A DNA stretch of 64,000 nucleotides from positions 62,001 to 126,000 of the forward strand of contig NZ_BMVR01000005.1 in NCBI RefSeq assembly GCF_014650815.1. The letters run 5' to 3'. Position numbers and translations under genes: made by a program. The DNA is from Streptomyces flavofungini (lineage in GTDB: Bacteria > Actinomycetota > Actinomycetes > Streptomycetales > Streptomycetaceae). Below are positions 59,475-64,000 of this stretch, one piece after another. A model generated the notes under the pieces. That model did no database searches. It had not been told where the DNA came from and saw nothing but the letters and a program-made list of their open reading frames with translations. Within the stretch, counting starts at the first letter, position 1. Each line of letters starts with the position of its first letter.

Positions 59475-60041
59475 ATGAAGTCGATGAAGCAGCTCTCCCC
59501 GCGCACCCGATTCCTTACTACGGCCGCAGCCCTCGCCACGGTCGCCGCCGCGACGTTCGGCACGGTCTCGGCCACGGCCGGGACGCCGGACGCCGCCGCC
59601 AAGGCCGCCGTGACCGCCGACGCCGGCAACCGCAACCTCACCAGTTCCACGCACCTCAGCACGGCCGCCGCGACCAAGGCCGCGCAGGCCGCGCTGGACG
59701 CCGCGAAGAGGGAGAACCAGCGCGTGACGGTCGCCGTCGTCGACCGCAACGGCAACACCATCGTCACGCTGCGCGGCGACGGCGCCGGCCCGCAGTCGTA
59801 CGAGTCCGCCGAGCGCAAGGCCTACACGGCGGTGTCGTGGAACGCCCCCACCTCCGAGCTCGCCAAGCGCCTCACTCAGACGCCGAACCTGAAGGACATC
59901 CCCGGCACGCTGTTCCTGGCGGGCGCCGCCCCGGTCACCGCCAAGGGCGCCCCGGTCGCGGGCATAGGCGTGGCGGGCGCGCCGAGCGGTGACCTGGACG
60001 AGAAGTTCGCGAAGGCCGGAGTGGCGGCGCTCAGCCGCTGA
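59475..60041 (+). CDS. Secreted HbpS/GlcG-family haem-binding protein
   Basis: Exported protein of 188 aa. A signal peptide (FLTTAAALATVAAATFGTVS, then ATAG) precedes a GlcG/HbpS domain: AATKAAQAALDAAKRENQRV, VAVVDRNGNTIVTLRGDGAG, SAERKAYTAVSWNAPTSELA and GTLFLAGAAPVTAKGAPVAG. In Streptomyces, HbpS binds haem outside the cell and modulates the SenS-SenR pair; both genes lie divergently here, which supports the assignment. AGGAG nine bases before the ATG. Confidence 0.82.
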   Translation: MKSMKQLSPRTRFLTTAAALATVAAATFGTVSATAGTPDAAAKAAVTADAGNRNLTSSTHLSTAAATKAAQAALDAAKRENQRVTVAVVDRNGNTIVTLRGDGAGPQSYESAERKAYTAVSWNAPTSELAKRLTQTPNLKDIPGTLFLAGAAPVTAKGAPVAGIGVAGAPSGDLDEKFAKAGVAALSR

Positions 60042-60123
60042 CCTGCTCCTGCCCGAGTGGATGCCGCTCAGGTGACGCCCCTGGCATGAGGTCTCGCGGG
60101 GCGGTGGCCATAGGATCACCGAG

Positions 60124-61587
60124 GTGAACTACCGAGCCACCGCCCCTCTGACCAGGGGGCCCCGCGCCCGCCGTATCGCTCCCGCAGCCCTGGCTGCCCT
60201 GACGTTGACCGCCCTCACCGCCTGCACCGGTGGCGGCGTCGACGGAACCCCCGGCGCCGCAGGTGTCCGCGACCCGTTCTTCCCCAAGCTCGGAAACGGG
60301 GGATACGACGTGGCGCACTACGGCCTGACCCTCGGCTACGACCCGGAGAACCGCCACCTCACCGGCACGGCGGAGATCACGGCCCGCGCCACCAAGAAGC
60401 TCAGCGCCTTCAACCTCGACCTCAAGGGCCTGGACGTCAAACAGGTCACCGTCGAGGGCAAGGAAGCCCGTTTCAACCGCGCCGGTGACGAGCTGACGGT
60501 GCGCCCGCGTGACGACCTCGACCGGGGCGAGACGTTCCGCACGACCGTTCGCTACTCCGGGACGCCGCAGACGGTCATCGATGCGGACGACGCCGAGGAA
60601 GGCTGGCTGAAGGGGGAGGAGAGTGCGATCGCGGTCGGCGAGCCGGCCGGTTCGATGGCGTGGTTCCCGAGCAACAACCACCCGAGCGACAAGGCCGCAT
60701 ACGACATAAGGATCACCGTGCCCAAGGGGCTGAAGGCGATCTCCAACGGCGAGTTGACGCATGAGACCACGACGAACGGCCGCACCACGTTCGCCTGGCA
60801 CAACGCCGAGCCCATGGCCAGCTATCTGGCGACCGTGGCGATCGGTAAGTTCGAGACGAAGAAGTCGATGACGGCCAAGTCGAACTCCGGCATCCCGGTG
60901 TTCACAGCGATCGACCCCACCCTGCCGGACGGCAAGTACAAGAAGACCGAGAAGGTCCTCGCGAAGATCCCCGAGATCATGGACTGGGCGGAGCTCAACT
61001 TCGGCCCCTACCCCTTCTCCTCGACCGGAGCGATCGTCGACGACCGGGTGGGCCTGGGCTACGCCCTGGAGACCCAGACCAAGCCGGTGTTCCCCGTCTC
61101 CGAGGCCAACACGTCGACGCTCGTCCACGAGCTGGCACACCAGTGGTTCGGCAACTCGGTCACGCCGAAGACATGGCAGGACATGTGGCTGAACGAAGGC
61201 TTCGCGAGCTACGCGGAGTGGCTGTGGGAGGAGGACAACGGAGGGGACAGCACGCAGGACATCTTCGACGCGCTGTACGAGCAGGACGAAGACGAAGCCA
61301 TCTGGGACTTCCCGCCGGCCAAGCAGTCGGACGCCGCGAGCATCTCGGATGAACCGGTGTACGACCGGGGTGCGATGGTGATCCACAAGATCCGCGAGAC
61401 GGTCGGCGACGATACCTTCTACGCCATCATCAAGGGCTGGACGAAGACCTATCGCCACGGAAACGCGAACACGAAGGACTTCACGACGTACGTCGAGGAG
61501 CACGCGGGGGACGACGCGTCGCGTGAGGAACTGAAGCAGGTATGGGCGGACTGGCTTTACGGGGACGGGAAGCCAGACAAGCCGTAG
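60124..61587 (+). CDS. M1-family metallopeptidase lipoprotein
   Basis: Exported zinc aminopeptidase of 487 aa. Signal peptide with lipobox LTALTAC (C34). The M1 N-terminal beta domain (GGYDVAHYGLTLGYDPENRH) and catalytic domain follow; the zinc site is HELAHQWFG (H335, E336, H339) with E358 in WLNEGFASYAEWLWEED. It is shorter than classical PepN, as in the secreted actinobacterial M1 group. TAGGAT (60111-60116) ends seven bases before the GTG start: leaderless. Confidence 0.9.
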   Translation: MNYRATAPLTRGPRARRIAPAALAALTLTALTACTGGGVDGTPGAAGVRDPFFPKLGNGGYDVAHYGLTLGYDPENRHLTGTAEITARATKKLSAFNLDLKGLDVKQVTVEGKEARFNRAGDELTVRPRDDLDRGETFRTTVRYSGTPQTVIDADDAEEGWLKGEESAIAVGEPAGSMAWFPSNNHPSDKAAYDIRITVPKGLKAISNGELTHETTTNGRTTFAWHNAEPMASYLATVAIGKFETKKSMTAKSNSGIPVFTAIDPTLPDGKYKKTEKVLAKIPEIMDWAELNFGPYPFSSTGAIVDDRVGLGYALETQTKPVFPVSEANTSTLVHELAHQWFGNSVTPKTWQDMWLNEGFASYAEWLWEEDNGGDSTQDIFDALYEQDEDEAIWDFPPAKQSDAASISDEPVYDRGAMVIHKIRETVGDDTFYAIIKGWTKTYRHGNANTKDFTTYVEEHAGDDASREELKQVWADWLYGDGKPDKP

Positions 61588-61677
61588 ATCCACAGGGCGC
61601 AGATGCACAAGGCGCGGACGTGCAGGGTGCATACGTGCAGGACGGTGCCACCACTTGAGCCGCTCGGCGCCACCGGC

Positions 61678-62202
61678 TTACAGGGGCTTGCGCAATACGG
61701 CGCAGCGGCGGCCGAGTTGGGTGTCCTCGCGATGGTCGAGGAGTTCGTAGCCGAGGGCGGTCCAGAAGGCGAGGCCCTTCGGGTTGTTGTCGAGGACAGC
61801 GAGGCGTACGGCGGTGCGCCCCATGGAGCGGAGGCGTTCCTCGGTGGTGGTGGCCAACTGGCGGCCCAAGCCGGTGCGTTGGACTCGGGCGTCCACCAGG
61901 AGGAGGCCGATCCAAGGGTCAGGGTCGGCCGGGTCGGGGTGGTGGGCGAGGGTGACGACGACGCCGATGAGTCGGCCTTCGGAACGGCCGAGGAGCACTT
62001 CGGCGCCGGGTTGGGAGAGTTCGTCGGCGAGTGCGGTGGCGACCTGTTCGGCGTTGATGTGATGCGCATCCGGGAAGTCTCCGCTGAGTGCGAAGAACTC
62101 GTGGTTGGAGGCGTAGAGGGCGGTGAGTTCCGTGAGGAGGGGGCCGGGCAGGCCGCCGGGGGAGGTGCCGTCGGCGGTGAAGGAGAGTGGTTCGAGGATC
62201 AT
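61678..62202 (-). CDS. GNAT-family N-acetyltransferase
   Basis: Acetyltransferase of 174 aa. Core motifs WIGLLLVDARVQRTGLGRQL and AVLDNNPKGLAFWTALGYEL are typical; the N-terminal part (LTALYASNHEFFALSGDFPD) is like many uncharacterised GNAT proteins. Substrate unknown. It converges with the M1 peptidase gene with a 90-bp gap. Confidence 0.83.
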   Translation of the reverse strand: MILEPLSFTADGTSPGGLPGPLLTELTALYASNHEFFALSGDFPDAHHINAEQVATALADELSQPGAEVLLGRSEGRLIGVVVTLAHHPDPADPDPWIGLLLVDARVQRTGLGRQLATTTEERLRSMGRTAVRLAVLDNNPKGLAFWTALGYELLDHREDTQLGRRCAVLRKPL

Positions 62203-62334
62203 GCGGCGCAGGCTAGCTGTCCGGGCAGGGGCGCGGGCCGGCTGACAGGGAGGAAGCCGCGTCCAAGGCCGAGGTCAGGGCCGCGTCCAGGGCTGGGGTC
62301 AGGGTCAGGGTCAGGGCGGTGAGTTGAGGTCCGG

Positions 62335-63423
62335 CTAGGACGGTGAGTCGGGGGACGGGGGGTTGCCGGGGCTCGGGGTAGTGGGGCGGTTGCGGGTGGT
62401 GGAGCGGTGCCATTCGCTGCGGAGGGACCAGAGGATTGCGCCGAGGGCGGCTACGTTGCCGGCGATCCAGAAGGGGGAGGGGTCGGGTTCGGTCAGGTTG
62501 CCGATGAGCATGACGGTGAGGCAGAGGGCTAGGAAGCCGGAGGCGTAGAACTCGCGGCGGGCGAAGCGTTGGCTGCGGCGGGGGCCTTCGGAGAGGCGGA
62601 GGGCGTAGACCTCGACGTCGCCGAAGACATCGGTGGCCGGTTCGGCGCCGGGGGGCGAGGCGAGGTGGTGGCGGGCCTCGCGGACGTGGTCGCGGGCCTG
62701 GGCGGACGGCATGGCGTGGCGGCCGCGCAGGAGGCCGTCGAGGCGGGTGAACCAGGCCTCGTCGTCAGGGCCGGAGGGGGTGAGGGTGAACCAGCGGTCG
62801 ATGGTGGTGTCGGGGAACTTCACGGCCGCGGTGATGAGGGCGACGAAGGCGAGCATCAGGGCGGGGGCGGGTACGGCGAACAGTTGGCCCGCGGGGACGA
62901 GGGGGGCGGCGCCGACTCCCGCGCACACCGATCCGGCTGCGGCCGCGGCGAAGTACCAGGAGCCGCGAATCCGGCCGGCGGCGTGGGCGCCGAGAGCCCC
63001 GGCGGCCAGCGTGGTGCCGAGGACGATGGCTGAGGTGACGGTGAGGGAGGGCCAGCCGATGCCGACCCAGAGGCCGCCGCTCAGCCACTGGAGGCCGCAG
63101 AAGAGGAGTCCGGAGAAGCCGAGGGAGAGGAAAGAGCCGGAGACGCGTTCGCCGGGGGTCAGGCCGTGGGCGTCGATGCGGGCGCGGTGTTCTTCGGGGA
63201 TGCGTTCGTCGGCGACGGTCTGGGCGTAGGTGACGGGGTCGCCGAGGAGGTCGAGGGCGGGGAGGCCTTCCTCGTGGACGAGTTGGTGTGCCTCGGCGAG
63301 GACTTCGTCGGCGAGGTCGGAGGGGGCGTCGTGGTCGAGGACGAGGCGGACGTGGACGGTGGCGGCCCAGTCCTCGTCGCCCTTGCGCTCCCAAGTGGGC
63401 TTCGGCTGGTGGTTCTTGGTCAT
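62335..63423 (-). CDS. Membrane protein coupled to a PadR regulator
   Basis: Protein of 362 aa with about six hydrophobic segments (FLSLGFSGLLFCGLQWLSGG, LTVTSAIVLGTTLAAGALGA, VPAPALMLAFVALITAAVKF, ASGFLALCLTVMLIG, IAGNVAALGAILWSL). The soluble N-terminus has an HAAS-like helical repeat (SDLADEVLAEAHQLVHEEGL). Its ATG overlaps the PadR stop by four bases (ATGA). Membrane proteins paired with PadR regulators are common in actinobacteria and may be sensors or transport accessories; function unknown. Confidence 0.72.
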   Translation of the reverse strand: MTKNHQPKPTWERKGDEDWAATVHVRLVLDHDAPSDLADEVLAEAHQLVHEEGLPALDLLGDPVTYAQTVADERIPEEHRARIDAHGLTPGERVSGSFLSLGFSGLLFCGLQWLSGGLWVGIGWPSLTVTSAIVLGTTLAAGALGAHAAGRIRGSWYFAAAAAGSVCAGVGAAPLVPAGQLFAVPAPALMLAFVALITAAVKFPDTTIDRWFTLTPSGPDDEAWFTRLDGLLRGRHAMPSAQARDHVREARHHLASPPGAEPATDVFGDVEVYALRLSEGPRRSQRFARREFYASGFLALCLTVMLIGNLTEPDPSPFWIAGNVAALGAILWSLRSEWHRSTTRNRPTTPSPGNPPSPDSPS

Positions 63424-64000
63424 ATCGAGTTCCCCGGTTCTCCCGCGTGGGCTGCGGGTCGTGCTGTGCCAGGTGCGGCAGGTTCACCGGGGCCGTCGGG
63501 TTCACCGGGTGTGCCGGGTGCGGTGGTCCCGGTGAGGGTGGCGACGGAGTGGGTGAAGGAGGCCCAGGCGGTGCGGTCGTGGTGCAGGCGGGCTCGGCCC
63601 GCGTCGGTGATGCGGTAGTACTTGCGGCCGGGGCCGCCCTCGCCGGCGCCCCACTCGATCTCGACGGAGCCGTCCTCTTCGAGGCGGGTGAGGGCCGGGT
63701 AGAGGGTGGCGGCCTTGACTCCGTGGAGGCCTGCGGTGGCGAGGTGGTTGAGGAGGGCGTAGCCGTAGCTCTGCTTCTCGGTGTCGAGGATGGCGAGGAG
63801 GCAGAGGGGGAGTACGGCTCGGGTCCAGGCGGTGTTGGTGGTCCCGGTCCCGGTGGTGCCGGTGCCGGTCCCGGTGGCGCCTGTGCTGCCGCTGCCGCTG
63901 CCGCTGTCGGTGCTGCCGGTGCCTGCGGCGGAGGTCTCTGCGGAGGTGGTCCCCGTGGTGCTGGTCCCGGGGGTGCTGGTCCCCGGGGCGGCGGCCCCGG
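63420..64000 (-). CDS. PadR-family regulator, 5' end beyond the window
   Basis: The frame is open from the window edge to a TGA at 63420-63422; the start codon is outside. The winged-helix domain is clear: AVLPLCLLAILDTEKQSYGY, LLNHLATAGLHGVKAATLYP, ALTRLEEDGSVEIEWGAGEG and GPGRKYYRITDAGRARL. Upstream it is a Gly/Thr/Ser repeat (SGSGSGSTGATGTGTGTTGT), unusual before a PadR domain. The C-terminus is Gly/Pro/Ala-rich. It overlaps the membrane-protein gene by four bases and probably represses it. Confidence 0.82.
   Translation of the reverse strand, partial: GAAAPGTSTPGTSTTGTTSAETSAAGTGSTDSGSGSGSTGATGTGTGTTGTGTTNTAWTRAVLPLCLLAILDTEKQSYGYALLNHLATAGLHGVKAATLYPALTRLEEDGSVEIEWGAGEGGPGRKYYRITDAGRARLHHDRTAWASFTHSVATLTGTTAPGTPGEPDGPGEPAAPGTARPAAHAGEPGNSI

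Noticed and set aside
1..64000. CRISPR arrays, transposases, phage genes and secondary-metabolite synthase clusters.
   Set aside because: None seen. The tandem repeats present are contiguous without unique spacers, and no PKS, NRPS or terpene synthase domain was recognised.

Overview
The window is chromosomal DNA of a high-GC actinomycete, almost certainly a Streptomyces. The base composition is roughly 70% GC or higher, and GTG and TTG starts are common. The marker genes fit: mycothiol glycosyltransferase mshA, phoU with phoR-phoP, carD, ispD-ispF, cysS, rlmB, the multi-sugar ATPase gene msiK, and an ECF41-type sigma factor. No phage, plasmid, integrase, IS transposase or CRISPR array is visible.

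Layout. 0-4 kb: GntR-type regulator, HAD phosphatase, APH-fold kinase and a membrane protein; the first and last share an apparently inactive phospholipase-D-like domain. 4-10 kb: DrrAB-type exporter with a divergent TetR regulator and two tandem operators, then a second TetR regulator divergent from a HelD-type RNA polymerase motor. 10.7-11.9 kb: a gene-poor stretch with a two-part 16-bp repeat array and what may be a decayed enzyme tail. 11.9-18.7 kb: DUF4097 protein, an orphan ABC ATPase, small enzymes, an ECF41 sigma factor next to its carboxymuconolactone-decarboxylase partner, and a TmrB-like ATPase. 18.8-24.8 kb: XRE regulator, HBHA-like protein, DUF2516 protein, a receiver/PP2C phosphatase, a secreted NlpC/P60 peptidase and a methyltransferase. 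25-45 kb: the conserved core, with mshA, a Tat-exported beta-helix protein, a toxin-antitoxin pair, gpmA, a 37-residue cysteine-rich protein, phoU/phoRP with PhoP-box arrays, carD, ispDF, cysS, rlmB, a DoxX-domain protein and a nucleotidyltransferase. 45-52 kb: msiK, tRNA-Thr(UGU), an oxidoreductase gene interrupted by a stop codon, a thiol-oxidoreductase lipoprotein, an APH(6)-type kinase and a frameshifted secreted protein. 52-64 kb: Eis-like acetyltransferase, quinone-oxidoreductase-like and FAD enzymes, a SenS-SenR/HbpS-type haem or redox sensing locus, an M1 peptidase lipoprotein, and a PadR regulator cut by the window edge.

Functional links. PhoU, PhoR and PhoP form the phosphate-starvation circuit, and two similar PhoP-box arrays lie in the shared divergent control region. 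IspD and IspF are consecutive MEP-pathway enzymes with overlapping genes. MsiK is the shared ATPase for sugar ABC importers. The ECF41 factor and the decarboxylase gene are divergent and carry the matching promoter motif on both sides. At least ten genes have a TANNNT -10 box ending 6-8 bases before the start codon, pointing to leaderless transcripts.

Two features stand out. First, three small elements share one scaffold: a G tract, a two-base spacer, a C tract, a short inverted repeat, a G tract and AG. One lies 46 bp before ispD, one sits in frame inside ispD, and one puts an in-frame TAA into a FAD oxidoreductase gene. Second, the window holds many unrelated short tandem repeats (units of 6, 11, 13, 14, 15, 16, 18 and 35 bp), and several proteins have low-complexity segments inside conserved domains.
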